NCBI RefSeq assembly: GCF_000471625.1
Contig: NZ_AUSW01000035.1
Coordinates: 62,001 to 126,000, forward strand
Direction: 5' to 3'
DNA from: Psychrobacter aquaticus CMS 56
GTDB lineage: Bacteria > Pseudomonadota > Gammaproteobacteria > Pseudomonadales > Moraxellaceae
Length of the DNA: 64,000 nucleotides
The position numbers and the translations under genes are program-made. The notes under the pieces were generated by a model. The model worked only from the letters and a program-made list of their open reading frames with translations, ran no database searches and was not told where the DNA came from. Positions 1 through 8,602 of this stretch are shown one piece after another (positions within the stretch are counted from its first letter, which is position 1; the number at the start of each line of letters is the position of its first letter).

Positions 1-271
1 AGTTGATGTTGTATTCAGCTTTGACTCGCTTGGCCACCCATTGTAGATACGCATTTATCTGTGCATCGCCGCCCCATGCATAAAAATAAACGTCTTGGCT
101 TGCCCCTAGTGTCTCTATCTGTTGCCAGTAGGAGGACGGTTCTTTGAGACTAGTATTATTGTTAACGGCTATACTGGCAGAGATACCTAAAACAATACTT
201 AAGAGAACCGCGACTACCACCCAAGAAGGATGGTAGCGTGTCAGTATTGACCCAGACTTAATAACAGGCAT
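1..271 (-). CDS. YnjB-like ABC transporter solute-binding protein, N-terminal part
   Basis: This reading frame begins at an ATG (269-271) and runs off the window edge, so only about 90 residues are visible. The start is followed by a hydrophobic segment (WVVVAVLLSIVLGISASIAV) that fits a signal peptide or signal anchor. Next comes the stretch YFYAWGGDAQINAYLQWV, which resembles the mature N-terminus of the YnjB family (WGG..-IN.YL.W). These are periplasmic binding proteins of a poorly characterised ABC importer. It lies just downstream of the FAD oxidoreductase on the same strand and may be co-transcribed with it. The substrate is unknown. The family call rests on this motif alone. Confidence 0.6.
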   Translation of the reverse strand, partial: MPVIKSGSILTRYHPSWVVVAVLLSIVLGISASIAVNNNTSLKEPSSYWQQIETLGASQDVYFYAWGGDAQINAYLQWVAKRVKAEYNIN

Positions 272-373
272 TTAGGTTCCAACTCAACTATAGTGGTTAT
301 TTTTATCGATGCTTTTTTCTTATTCAATATTTAAAAGGGTGTTGCAAGCTCTTTTAAAATATAGTTGTAGATA

Positions 374-2527
374 CTATCCTCTACGCCACGTATGATATTT
401 TTCTACCCATTTCAGTAAGTTTTGCGGTGCATGCGCTTTTTTCCATTCACCAGCGACGGACTTACTGCCCTCAGCCCATGTCGGGTAGGCATGAATAGTG
501 CCTAGTATTTTGTTAAGCCCCAAGCCGTGTTTCATGGCCAGTACAAATTCTGCCATTAGGTCGCCTGCATGATCAGATACGATTGTAACTCCCAGTATCT
601 TATCTTTGCCCTTAGGCGTAATGACCTTGATAAAGCCTTTGGTCGCGCCCTCAGTGATCGCACGATCTAGCTCTTTAAATTCAAAGCGAGTGATTTCAAA
701 ATCGATGCCTTTGTCGATAGCTTCTTGTTCATTTAATCCAACACGAGCAACTTCTGGGTCAATAAAGGTCGTCCATGGTATTACTCGGTAATCGACTTTG
801 AACTTTTTGAAATGGCCAAATAAGCCGTTAACAGCAGCGTACCATGCTTGATGAGCAGCCACATGGGTAAACTGATAGGGGCCAACAATATCGCCTGCGG
901 CATAGATATTTGGATATAAAGTCTCTAGATATTCATTGGTCACAATCGTGCGATCCGTCTCAATACCTAGCGCTTCAAGACCGTAACCTGTTAAGCGCGC
1001 GCTGCGACCAACAGCACATAAGAGCTCATCGTACTCAATATCAGTCTCTACTTCGTTGTGTTTCACCACGATATATTTTTTGCCATCACGTATCTCACAG
1101 CGCATGGCTTTATGCGATGTTAAAATATTAACACCGCTCGCTGTCAGGGCATCATGAGCAAAGCGTGACACTTCTGTATCCTCTTTGCTCATAATACGAT
1201 TGCCCATCTCAATTTGGGTGACGTTTGAGCCAAGTCGCGCAAAACTTTGTGCTAGCTCACATCCGATAGGGCCACCACCAAGCACCACCAACTTTTTGGG
1301 TGCCTCATCAAATTGAGCAAATTTATCCCATAAAGTATCACTTGTGACGTAACCAGTCTCTTCAATACCTGGTAGCGGCGGCACGAAAGGGCGTGCGCCT
1401 GTCGCAATAACAATGGTACGTGCCGTAAGTGTCTGCGTACCACCATCGTTAAGCTCAATCTCTACTGTCCACGGATCAATCAGTTTAGCGTAGCCTTTTA
1501 GCGCTTCTACTCCTAGATCAGCATAACGCTCAACACTGTCATGCGGAGCAATGTCGGCAATAACTTGATGCACACGCGTCATCACATTTTTAAATGAAAA
1601 CTGCGGTGTCATATTATCCAAGCCATAACGCTCACCGTTACGGATTTGCTCAGCAATTTTCGCACTTTTAATGACCGATTTACTGGGTACACAACCATAG
1701 TTTAAGCAGTCGCCACCCATCTCACCCGCTTCTACTAAGGTCACTTTTGCTTTTACGGCAGCAGCAATATAGCTTGTCACCAAACCACCTGCACCCGCAC
1801 CAATAACGATCATATTACGATCAAATTTTTTGGGTTTGGTATGGTTTTTATAGATCCGACGTTTTTTAAATATATTTAACACTCCTTTAGCAATGAGCGG
1901 AAAGAAGCCTAATAATGCGAACGATACAATCAAGTTAAGCGATAAAATACCCGATAAACTCTCAACTTGAGCCAGTTGTGTACCAGCATTAACAAATACA
2001 AAAGTACCCGCCAACATACCAATTTGGCTGACCCAATAAAAGGTTCGCGCCTTAATAGCGGTGACGCCCATTAATAAATTGATTAAAAAAAACGGAAATA
2101 TTGGTACTAAGCGTAGCGTAAATAAGTAAAATCCACCTTCTTTTTCCACGCCTGCATCTATTGCTGTTAGGCGCTCAGGAAAACGTTTTTTAATCGTGTC
2201 ACGTAGCAAATAACGCGACACTAAAAAGGCAAGCGTTGCGCCAATCGTTGAGGCAAATGAGGCAACTAGAAGGCCTTCAACCAACCCAAATAATGCACCT
2301 GCTGCTAGCGTTAAAATAGCGGCGCCTGGTAGTGAGAGCGCGGTTACCACTATATATAGTAAAAAGAATCCACCGACAACCAATAACGGAGATTGCTCTT
2401 GGTATTGACTGAACTGTTCCATTGAGCCTTTTAAGCCATCAAGAGTCAGTAATTGGTTCAGATCAAAGTAAAAGAACAGGCCCACAACCAGTGCTGCAAT
2501 CAATAATAAAAATATTTTCTTAATCAT
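374..2527 (-). CDS. TVP38/TMEM64 membrane domain fused to FAD-dependent pyridine nucleotide-disulfide oxidoreductase (copy A)
   Basis: About 717 residues. Residues 1-220 are membrane-embedded, with a VTT/TVP38/TMEM64 (DedA-like) core around 50-190 (LSLPGAAILTLAAGALFG; FTLRLVPIFPFFLINLLMG). Residues from about 237 form a disulfide-reductase module. It has an FAD dinucleotide fold (VIGAGAGGLVTS), a redox-active CLNYGC pair at C274/C279, an NAD(P) fold (GGGPIGCELA) and a C-terminal dimerisation domain. The usual HxH-P-T dyad reads HAYPTWAEG, with Tyr where dihydrolipoamide dehydrogenases have the catalytic second His. The enzyme is therefore closer to mercuric-reductase-like members, although no HMA domain or C-terminal Cys pair is present. 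The ATG at 2527 was preferred over an upstream TTG because the paralogue at 33776-35944 starts with the same residues. The electron acceptor is unknown. Confidence 0.88.
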   Translation of the reverse strand: MIKKIFLLLIAALVVGLFFYFDLNQLLTLDGLKGSMEQFSQYQEQSPLLVVGGFFLLYIVVTALSLPGAAILTLAAGALFGLVEGLLVASFASTIGATLAFLVSRYLLRDTIKKRFPERLTAIDAGVEKEGGFYLFTLRLVPIFPFFLINLLMGVTAIKARTFYWVSQIGMLAGTFVFVNAGTQLAQVESLSGILSLNLIVSFALLGFFPLIAKGVLNIFKKRRIYKNHTKPKKFDRNMIVIGAGAGGLVTSYIAAAVKAKVTLVEAGEMGGDCLNYGCVPSKSVIKSAKIAEQIRNGERYGLDNMTPQFSFKNVMTRVHQVIADIAPHDSVERYADLGVEALKGYAKLIDPWTVEIELNDGGTQTLTARTIVIATGARPFVPPLPGIEETGYVTSDTLWDKFAQFDEAPKKLVVLGGGPIGCELAQSFARLGSNVTQIEMGNRIMSKEDTEVSRFAHDALTASGVNILTSHKAMRCEIRDGKKYIVVKHNEVETDIEYDELLCAVGRSARLTGYGLEALGIETDRTIVTNEYLETLYPNIYAAGDIVGPYQFTHVAAHQAWYAAVNGLFGHFKKFKVDYRVIPWTTFIDPEVARVGLNEQEAIDKGIDFEITRFEFKELDRAITEGATKGFIKVITPKGKDKILGVTIVSDHAGDLMAEFVLAMKHGLGLNKILGTIHAYPTWAEGSKSVAGEWKKAHAPQNLLKWVEKYHTWRRG

Positions 2528-2583
2528 AAAAGGTCCATTTAAGCAGCACTGCAAAGTTCAAAATCAGGGGGTGTTTAATGCTT

Positions 2584-2988
2584 TTAAGTCGTTACGGCTT
2601 TTTTACCTAGGGTAAGTGTATCCCAGTCTCTCATCAAAAACAGGGCGATACACGCAGCTAGCATCGGCCACGCAGCAAAAAATAGTAAATTGTCAAAAGG
2701 CTTGAGATATAGACCAAAGGTTGAAAAAGTCGAGACTGCATGAAATAACAAAATGAGGCCGTATGTCCAAGTCTTAAACAGTCCTAGAGCAAATAGTAAG
2801 ATGAGAACCAATTGGATGCTACCTAGCGCATAGATAAGAACGTTCCCCAAGTTTTCGATAGCATAAAATTTAGAAAAAATTCCTGCGGTGTGTTCGGGAT
2901 TGATGAGCTTATCCAGCGTCCAAAATAAAAAAACGATAAAAATACCCAGTCTAAGCAATAACAGTGAGAGAGATAAGTATTTTGGCAT
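2584..2988 (-). CDS. DoxX-like small integral membrane protein
   Basis: A 134-residue, very hydrophobic protein with about four predicted membrane helices: LLLLRLGIFIVFLFWTLDKL, VLIYALGSIQLVLILLFALGLF, LILLFHAVSTF and LLFFAAWPMLAACIALFLM. The first helix with LDKLINPEH, followed by a three-helix bundle, resembles the DoxX/DoxD-like superfamily, often found beside thiol or quinone redox enzymes. It sits 56 bp upstream of the FAD oxidoreductase and about 85 bp downstream of the DsbA-family gene, all on one strand, which suggests a shared transcript. No catalytic residues can be assigned. The family call comes from topology and length and is moderately sure. Confidence 0.6.
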   Translation of the reverse strand: MPKYLSLSLLLLRLGIFIVFLFWTLDKLINPEHTAGIFSKFYAIENLGNVLIYALGSIQLVLILLFALGLFKTWTYGLILLFHAVSTFSTFGLYLKPFDNLLFFAAWPMLAACIALFLMRDWDTLTLGKKAVTT

Positions 2989-3073
2989 GAGATAAATGCA
3001 CCTTTTAAGTTTTTTAATACATAAGAACAGCAGGAATTAGGCTTTTAGTATGATCAGTAGATAAAACGCTCGT

Positions 3074-3742
3074 TTAGTCTGTCATTTTAGCCAATTGCTG
3101 TAGGATACTAATATAATTTTCAACACCTTGTGCACCACTCACTAAATGACGGCCCTTAAAGATAACGGATGGCACACTTTGAATGCCTTGTTCTTTTGAG
3201 CGTTGTACGGCCTCGCGTATGTCTTTGGCAAAACGCTGATCTTCGATAACGGCTAATGCTTCAGCACGGTCTAACCCAATATCTGCTGCTATATCTGCAA
3301 GCACAGTACTATCAGATACATTGCGGTTGTTTGTGAAATGTGCGGTAAATAACGCCTGCTTCAAGTCGTGCATGCGTCCTTGCTGATCTGACCAATGCAA
3401 TAGTTGGTGCACGTTAAAGGTATTATAAGTTCGCGTGTCATCCTTAAATTGAAACTCGAATCCAACTTCTGCACCTGCTGCAGTCATTCTGATCCGGCTA
3501 TCTTTAGAGTCTTCAGCCGTGCTGCCGTATTTTTGCATGATATGTTCGCGCAGGTTCAGTCCATCAGGCGGCGTATTGGGATTGAGCTCGAACGGATGCC
3601 AATGAATCTCGTACAAAGTATTGGTTCGTTTCAATGCCTCAGCCAGCTGTCGATAGCCGATGACACACCAAGGACAAACAACGTCTGACACTATATCTAT
3701 TTGTAGTGGTTGCTCTGACGATAAACGCTCTGAATTTTTCAT
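3074..3742 (-). CDS. DsbA-family (FrnE-like) thiol oxidoreductase
   Basis: A 222-residue protein without a signal peptide, so cytoplasmic. The N-terminus carries the thioredoxin-fold start IDIVSDVVCPWCVIGYRQL with a CPWC redox motif at about residues 23-26. Further features are the helical insertion typical of FrnE/2-hydroxychromene-2-carboxylate isomerase-like proteins (HPFELNPNTPPDG) and the cis-Pro strand GIQSVPSVIF near the C-terminus. FrnE-like proteins act as cytosolic disulfide isomerases or oxidoreductases, and some serve in oxidative-stress responses. It lies between the AhpD-like and DoxX-like genes on the same strand. A GAGAT sequence just upstream of the ATG may act as a weak ribosome-binding site. 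Confidence 0.85.
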   Translation of the reverse strand: MKNSERLSSEQPLQIDIVSDVVCPWCVIGYRQLAEALKRTNTLYEIHWHPFELNPNTPPDGLNLREHIMQKYGSTAEDSKDSRIRMTAAGAEVGFEFQFKDDTRTYNTFNVHQLLHWSDQQGRMHDLKQALFTAHFTNNRNVSDSTVLADIAADIGLDRAEALAVIEDQRFAKDIREAVQRSKEQGIQSVPSVIFKGRHLVSGAQGVENYISILQQLAKMTD

Positions 3743-3857
3743 ATGACATCTCGTGGGTTTCTAACGATAACTTTAATTGAAAAACTGCTGACGGATTGGC
3801 TTCTGAACAACAGTGTAAAAATATCAGAAGTGTTATAAAAAATCGATATTAATCGTT

Positions 3858-4415
3858 TTATTGGTCAGCTTTGTCCCATTCAAATTTTTGGAATGGTTTG
3901 TCTATGGGGGTATTGGCAAGGTGATTGGTGTAGTTGCTCATTACTTTTTGAGCTGTACCAAGAATGACTTCAAGAATCTGACGCTTAGTATAACCTGCAT
4001 CTAAAAATGCTTGTACAGTGCTGTCATCAACGTTACCACGGTTACGAACAACAGCAAGCGTGAAGTCGCGAAGTGCTTCTAAACGTGGTGTTGGTAGTGC
4101 GGTCTCATTACGCAATGCCTCAGTAATGGTGTCATCTACTTTCATACTTTTTGCAATACCAGTGTGGGCAGGAACACAATAGTGGCAAGCGTGCTCGACA
4201 TTGATGGTTTGCCACACAACAGTGGTTTCATCATCATCAAAGCTACTGTCTAAAAATAACTGATGTAGACGTTGGTAGCCTTCTAGTAGGCCTGGTGCTT
4301 CTGCCATAACCGCATGCAAGTTTGGTATCATACCAAATGCGTTGATAGACACGTCGAGCAACTCTTTGCTTTCTTGGGCGGCGCTTGTTTTATCATGGAG
4401 AGTAAATTCGGTCAT
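3858..4415 (-). CDS. Carboxymuconolactone decarboxylase / AhpD-like protein
   Basis: About 185 residues, starting at the ATG at 4415, which has an AGGAA ribosome-binding site seven bases away. The open frame extends further upstream, but that part has no family character. The motif EHACHYCVPAHTGIAKSM (E-x2-C-x2-C-x3-H) is the AhpD/CMD active site, in which the two cysteines act as a peroxidase-type disulfide. The flanking helices (NPNLHAVMAEAPGLLEGY-like and EALRDFTLAVVRNRG) match the family. It is the first gene after the double TetR-type operator at 4562-4600 and probably heads the FrnE/DoxX/FAD-oxidoreductase transcript. The true substrate is unknown; peroxide or electrophile reduction is an inference. 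Confidence 0.88.
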   Translation of the reverse strand: MTEFTLHDKTSAAQESKELLDVSINAFGMIPNLHAVMAEAPGLLEGYQRLHQLFLDSSFDDDETTVVWQTINVEHACHYCVPAHTGIAKSMKVDDTITEALRNETALPTPRLEALRDFTLAVVRNRGNVDDSTVQAFLDAGYTKRQILEVILGTAQKVMSNYTNHLANTPIDKPFQKFEWDKADQ

Positions 4416-4561
4416 AGTATAATTCCTGATAATAAAAATAGATTTTTTATGTTGGCTTAAGAGTAGATATTGATTGATGCTTAATAATGAATGTGAACAT
4501 TCGGTCAAATTTAGAGGTAAGACCGCTTTCACCAATTCAATAGAAACCACTATAAATGATA

Positions 4562-4600
4562 TTGAACGAACGCTCAAATATTATTTGAGTAATCGTTCAA
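4562..4600. promoter_or_regulatory. Double TetR-type operator upstream of the AhpD-like gene
   Basis: A 39-bp imperfect palindrome centred on 4581. The arms match at 16 of 19 positions. It can be read as two inverted 16-bp sites, TTGAACGAACGCTCAA (4562-4577) and, on the minus strand, TTGAACGATTACTCAA (4585-4600), each itself an imperfect dyad of TetR-operator type. It lies 147 bp upstream of the minus-strand ATG at 4415. A third site of the same type occurs at 36165-36180 upstream of the second FAD-oxidoreductase paralogue. The cognate regulator is not identified in the window. Confidence 0.6.
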
Positions 4601-5172
4601 ATTAAATGTAACAATTAGCTTACGTTTTTCTGATATATAACGCTTATGTCAATAATGTGTATAGTTTATCTACGTTACAAAGGATATTGGCTTTAAAGTC
4701 AAAATGGATTATTTTGAATAAAACAAACAATAGTATATAAAATATATTACGATTTATCTTTTTCTAGCAACTTTGAGGTAAAAACAAGGAGCGCCTAAGT
4801 AAGGCTTAACCGCGATGATGTGATTGAAAAAGCAAAAAATATCTATTAGGCGAGGGGCTGTTACGCAACTTCAATGAGAAATTTACAAAATGTGGTGAAT
4901 AAAAACCAATGCTGCAAATCTTTATAAGCGATATTAGGCTTGCTAACTACTCCGTAAGACGTCCCTAGATTGGCGGCGTTGGTCACTGATTTGGTAAAAA
5001 TCTAACTAATAAAGATACTAGCTATAGGCAGTCATTGGCCTACTGCATTTCCTTGATCGTCCTTACCTTTGCAAAACGACGCCGCCTTTCGACTTTTCGG
5101 TGATAGCACTAGAGGTGTTAAGCAAGCGTCAAGATATACAGGTATCAATCTGTAGATTCTCTTATTCTTGAC
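4601..5172. other. Gene-free spacer
   Basis: About 570 bp between the operator and the end of the histidine kinase gene. It is AT-rich and full of stops in all frames I followed. No hairpin with a T-tract, tRNA or recognisable gene was seen. A GGGGCTGTTACGCAACTT stretch near 4855 is vaguely like an insertion-sequence end, but no partner repeat or transposase fragment was found. Confidence 0.4.
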
Positions 5173-6837
5173 CTAAAACATCAACGTGATACAGAGTCCT
5201 CGATTATTATCTTGACTTAAAATGGTCGCAGTAGCGGCATTCATAAAGACGTCAATACCTGCTTGCTCGCAGATTGATTTGACGATAGAGAGTCCTAGTC
5301 CCGTTCCTTCCACCGTTTGTGAGTTCTGACTGGCACTATCTGATCTCGATTTATGGGTATCATCACTAAATTGTTCATCGCTATTTGATAGCTGATTAAG
5401 CCGCACAAAAGGCTCAAACGCATTTTTATACTCATTGGGATGAATGCCTGCGCCTGAATCTATTACCTGTAATACCAATCTACTGTCTAATACTGTAGAC
5501 AAATTCTTTAATTTTCCAGAGTGAATGACATGTGTACCAAAATTATAGGGCGCATCTACAGCGGATTTATGTGAGCTGTCCGAGTTTGGTTCAAGCGGAT
5601 ATAGTTTCACAATGACTTGACCATTAGCTGGCGTATAAATAATGGCGTTTTGGATAAGGTTTTTGACGAGCATTAATAATGAAGTCTCATCTATATTTAC
5701 TTTGCTATTAGGTTGCAGATCAACGGTCAGCTCGATATTTTTATGATCAGCGATAGGAATGAGTAAGCCAATGACTTGCTCGACAATAAATTTGACGTTG
5801 GTCGGGGTGTACTCATCTTCCAATGCAATATTAATATTGCCAGCTCGAGCGAGTGTTAATAACTGCTCGACCAAACTTTGATTACGCTTTAGACGCACAG
5901 CCAGTTTATCTAACCCTTCTGACATAATCTTATCATTAGCAATACGTTGTAATCGTTGTAGCTGTAATGAGATGGCAGTCAGCGGCGAGCGCAGTTCATG
6001 GGCAGCATCTGCTATAAAGCGTTGTTGACGCTCGATGCTACTCTTCACCATCGCCAATAATCTATTTAAGGATTCTGCTAGTGGTAGTAACTCAGAGGGC
6101 AGCCTATCAATCTGTAGAGGACTTAGATCGTTCTCATTACGCGCGCTTATTTCATGATGTAATTGGCGCACAGGCTTCATCATTCGCCACATGATAAAAG
6201 GCAGCAGAATTATTAGGAAGGCGATACCGATAATAAGGGGTAAAAAAGACTGTAGCGCACTGGCCTTCGCCAAATCGTCTTGTAGTTCCGTTTGTTGACG
6301 CAAGATAAGTGCAACTTTTTCATCAGTATCTAAGGATTTAATCTTCACGTCATTTCTGTAAGTTCGCCAAGAATGACCGTCAATATCTTGATCGCTTATG
6401 CCTAGTGGAATATCAGATAGTAACGCCATCGGTATAGGTTCTGAGTAATCATGCTCATCATCACTATTATCATTGTCGCTATCATCGGTTTTGTCGTTCT
6501 GATAATCTTGTACTCTATTATCGGGTGGAGCAGAGAGTATGATGATATCAACGGTAATAGCACCATCATCGTCATCGGTGTCAAAGTGAATGTTGCTGCG
6601 CGCACGATCACTCTTATCTGAAAGAGCTGCATTGCTACTTAAACCACTGATATCAAGTGACTGCTCTAACAACGCGGCTGTATTTTTCAAGTTATCATCT
6701 TGAAAGTCACTTATCTCGTTATAGCTATACCAAAATCCATAACCACCTGCGACGATAGCCAATAATAATAATGACAAAACAGACCAAAAAATGAGTTGGA
6801 ATTGTAGGGAGTTTAACAGCTTACGGAGTTTAGGCAT
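5173..6837 (-). CDS. Two-component sensor histidine kinase (QseC/PmrB type)
   Basis: A 554-residue inner-membrane kinase. Helix 1 lies at about residues 14-38 and helix 2 at about 200-220. The periplasmic domain between them holds a very acidic stretch (DTDDDDGAITVD and then DKTDDSDNDNSDDEHDY). After a HAMP linker come the HisKA motif FIADAAHELRSPLTAISLQL with the phosphoacceptor His, the N box NLIQNAIIYTP, the G1 box VIDSGAGIHP and the G2 box GTGLGLSIV. Two Ser/Asp-rich insertions in the ATPase domain make it longer than usual. The response-regulator gene begins 53 bp upstream, so the pair forms an operon. The acidic sensor could detect metals or cationic peptides, which is an inference. Confidence 0.92.
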   Translation of the reverse strand: MPKLRKLLNSLQFQLIFWSVLSLLLLAIVAGGYGFWYSYNEISDFQDDNLKNTAALLEQSLDISGLSSNAALSDKSDRARSNIHFDTDDDDGAITVDIIILSAPPDNRVQDYQNDKTDDSDNDNSDDEHDYSEPIPMALLSDIPLGISDQDIDGHSWRTYRNDVKIKSLDTDEKVALILRQQTELQDDLAKASALQSFLPLIIGIAFLIILLPFIMWRMMKPVRQLHHEISARNENDLSPLQIDRLPSELLPLAESLNRLLAMVKSSIERQQRFIADAAHELRSPLTAISLQLQRLQRIANDKIMSEGLDKLAVRLKRNQSLVEQLLTLARAGNINIALEDEYTPTNVKFIVEQVIGLLIPIADHKNIELTVDLQPNSKVNIDETSLLMLVKNLIQNAIIYTPANGQVIVKLYPLEPNSDSSHKSAVDAPYNFGTHVIHSGKLKNLSTVLDSRLVLQVIDSGAGIHPNEYKNAFEPFVRLNQLSNSDEQFSDDTHKSRSDSASQNSQTVEGTGLGLSIVKSICEQAGIDVFMNAATATILSQDNNRGLCITLMF

Positions 6838-6890
6838 CTCACTTCACTTCTAGCAATGATAACGCGTGTTTTTGAGTGGTTCGCTTAACG

Positions 6891-7550
6891 TTAGACATTG
6901 CTGATATACCACCCAAGTCCTCGAACATTTTTGATTCTATCTTGTCCGACCTTTTTACGTAAGCTATGAATTAAGAACTCAACGGCGTTGCTTTCAACTT
7001 CATCGCCCCAGCCATATAAAGAATCTTCCAGCGCATTTTTAGACATGACTTTTTCAGGAGATAGCATAAAGGTGGTGAGGAGCATATATTCTTTTGCGGT
7101 CAAATCGATAGGGTCGCCATCCATCATAACGCGTTTGTGCGCGGTATCTAGACTTAGATTGCCAACGGACACTTGATTGTCAGCTTTGCCTTGAGAGCGT
7201 CGTATCAACACCCTCATACGTGCAAAAACTTCGCCTAATTCAAAAGGCTTGACGACATAATCATCAGCTCCTGAGTCCAATCCTGCAATTCTATCTTTTA
7301 ACTGATCACGTGCGGTGAGTATCAATACCGGTATCTCAATCTTAGCATCACGAATAGCCGTTAATACGCCCATGCCGTCAACCTCTGGCAGACCTAGATC
7401 TAATAGAATAATATCATAAGGTTGGACTTTCAGCGTCAGAATAGCTTGACGACCATCCTTAACCCAGTCGACCGTATAGGCTTCATCTTGTAATGCTTCG
7501 CTAAGACTTTCGCCAATCATTAGGTCATCTTCAACCACTAATACTCGCAT
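6891..7550 (-). CDS. OmpR-family response regulator (QseB/PmrA type)
   Basis: A 219-residue regulator. The receiver domain occupies about residues 1-120: acidic pocket VVEDD, phosphoacceptor Asp in DIILLDLGLPEVDG, and the conserved Lys in DDYVVKPFELGEV. A winged-helix output domain follows (LTAKEYMLLTTFMLSPEKVMSKNALEDSLYGW, then FLIHSLRKKVG...VRGLGWYI). It is encoded directly upstream of the sensor kinase with the same orientation and should be phosphorylated by it. A decayed PepSY fragment and an intact PepSY gene lie upstream on the same strand. This arrangement is common for QseBC/PmrAB-like systems, where the PepSY protein is often a regulon member. Confidence 0.93.
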   Translation of the reverse strand: MRVLVVEDDLMIGESLSEALQDEAYTVDWVKDGRQAILTLKVQPYDIILLDLGLPEVDGMGVLTAIRDAKIEIPVLILTARDQLKDRIAGLDSGADDYVVKPFELGEVFARMRVLIRRSQGKADNQVSVGNLSLDTAHKRVMMDGDPIDLTAKEYMLLTTFMLSPEKVMSKNALEDSLYGWGDEVESNAVEFLIHSLRKKVGQDRIKNVRGLGWYISNV

Positions 7551-7607
7551 TAAATATCCTTACCTATAAAGCCTATATTAAAATCTGAGACGTCCAGCGC
7601 GACTGTT

Positions 7608-7691
7608 TTAGTCATCGCTGTCTAACTGGCTAATAATAACCCGACCTGACGTGCTATCGACAATTAAATCATATATCTGCGTGCCCTTAGA
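7608..7691 (-). pseudogene. Remnant of a second PepSY-domain protein (C-terminal end only)
   Basis: On the minus strand, codons ending at a TAA (7608-7610) spell SKGTQIYDLIVDSTSG followed by RVIISQLDSDD. This closely parallels the end of the intact PepSY protein at 8030-8602 (VKGNQKYDVSVDANTG, KVLSSQMDRED), with roughly half the positions identical. The frame is closed by a stop a few codons upstream. A short frame near 7800-7840 (METLYQIAKNVRNHNPRI) may be another shred of the same gene. It is read as a degraded tandem duplicate of the PepSY gene between that gene and the response regulator. Confidence 0.5.
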
Positions 7692-8029
7692 ATATGATTA
7701 TGTATTTAGCACTGTTAATCAATCGTTACGATGAATCTTCCTTACATTAGATTTATAAAATTGCTTTCATTTTTAGTGCCCTAAATACGTGGATTATGAT
7801 TTCTGACATTTTTAGCGATTTGATATAGCGTCTCCATTAGTGTTGGCGCCTAGATAATGTATCAATAAAAAAGCAGCAACTAATATCTATTCTATTGAGA
7901 TATCGGCTACTGCTGTGCATTAAAATTAATGACTGGTTTAGTTATAACCATCTATGCGATTATTGTCTAAATATTTTAATGAATGCTATTAGTAATAGTC
8001 AGGTCTTAATATACTAGTTTTTTTTAATT
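7692..8029. other. Spacer between PepSY remnant and PepSY gene
   Basis: About 340 bp with no intact gene. It holds only the possible N-terminal shred of the decayed PepSY gene near 7800-7840. I found no clear terminator for the PepSY gene here. Confidence 0.35.
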
Positions 8030-8602
8030 CTAATCTTCTCTATCCATCTGACTGCTCAGAACCTTACCAGTATTGGCGTCTACGCTCACATCATATTTCT
8101 GATTGCCTTTGACCACTTCGATATCATAAATAGATTGACCTCTTTCTAAATCGAATGTAGCCGCTATTACTTTGCCGTTCACGCTTTGAGTGGCTTTTTG
8201 TATAGCACTATTCATAGAGACTTTGGCTTGCTTCATGGCGCTATATTCAGCCATGTCTTCTCTATCTAATTTTTCTTGTTCAGATCTAAGTACTTTGCCA
8301 GTATCGGCATCAATTTTTACTTCGTAAGAAGTGCCATTTGCGACGAGCTTAACTTCGTATTCATTAGTCGCATCATCGTCGTCATAGTCAAACTCTGCAC
8401 TGACAAGGTCGCCTTTAGCATTTTGTTTGGCTATAGTGATCGCCTGCGCTAGGCTAATTTTACTTTGCATGGCACTGACGGCTTCACTTGAAATTGTTGC
8501 AGCTTTAGTATTGAGGATAGGCGCTGCGATAGCAGCTGCACTGACACCTGCAACAGTAAGGGTAATGATTGCTGATTTGGTTAGTGTTGATAAATTTTGC
8601 AT
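8030..8602 (-). CDS. Secreted protein with two PepSY domains
   Basis: About 190 residues. The ATG at 8602 has AAGGTGA five bases upstream; the frame extends to a GTG inside that ribosome-binding site, which is therefore rejected. A signal peptide (LTKSAIITLTVAGVSAAAIAAP) is followed by two PepSY repeats. Each starts with an ISLAQAITIAKQ or VSMNSAIQKATQ helix and ends in YEVKIDADTGKVL or YDVSVDANTGKVL. PepSY domains are periplasmic modules thought to bind or inhibit other proteins. It lies upstream of the two-component genes on the same strand but is separated by about 480 bp, so it probably has its own promoter. Confidence 0.85.
   Translation of the reverse strand: MQNLSTLTKSAIITLTVAGVSAAAIAAPILNTKAATISSEAVSAMQSKISLAQAITIAKQNAKGDLVSAEFDYDDDDATNEYEVKLVANGTSYEVKIDADTGKVLRSEQEKLDREDMAEYSAMKQAKVSMNSAIQKATQSVNGKVIAATFDLERGQSIYDIEVVKGNQKYDVSVDANTGKVLSSQMDRED

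Noticed and set aside
4601-5172. Possible insertion-sequence remnant with a GGGGCTGTTACGCAACTT end
   Set aside because: No partner terminal repeat, target duplication or transposase fragment could be found.
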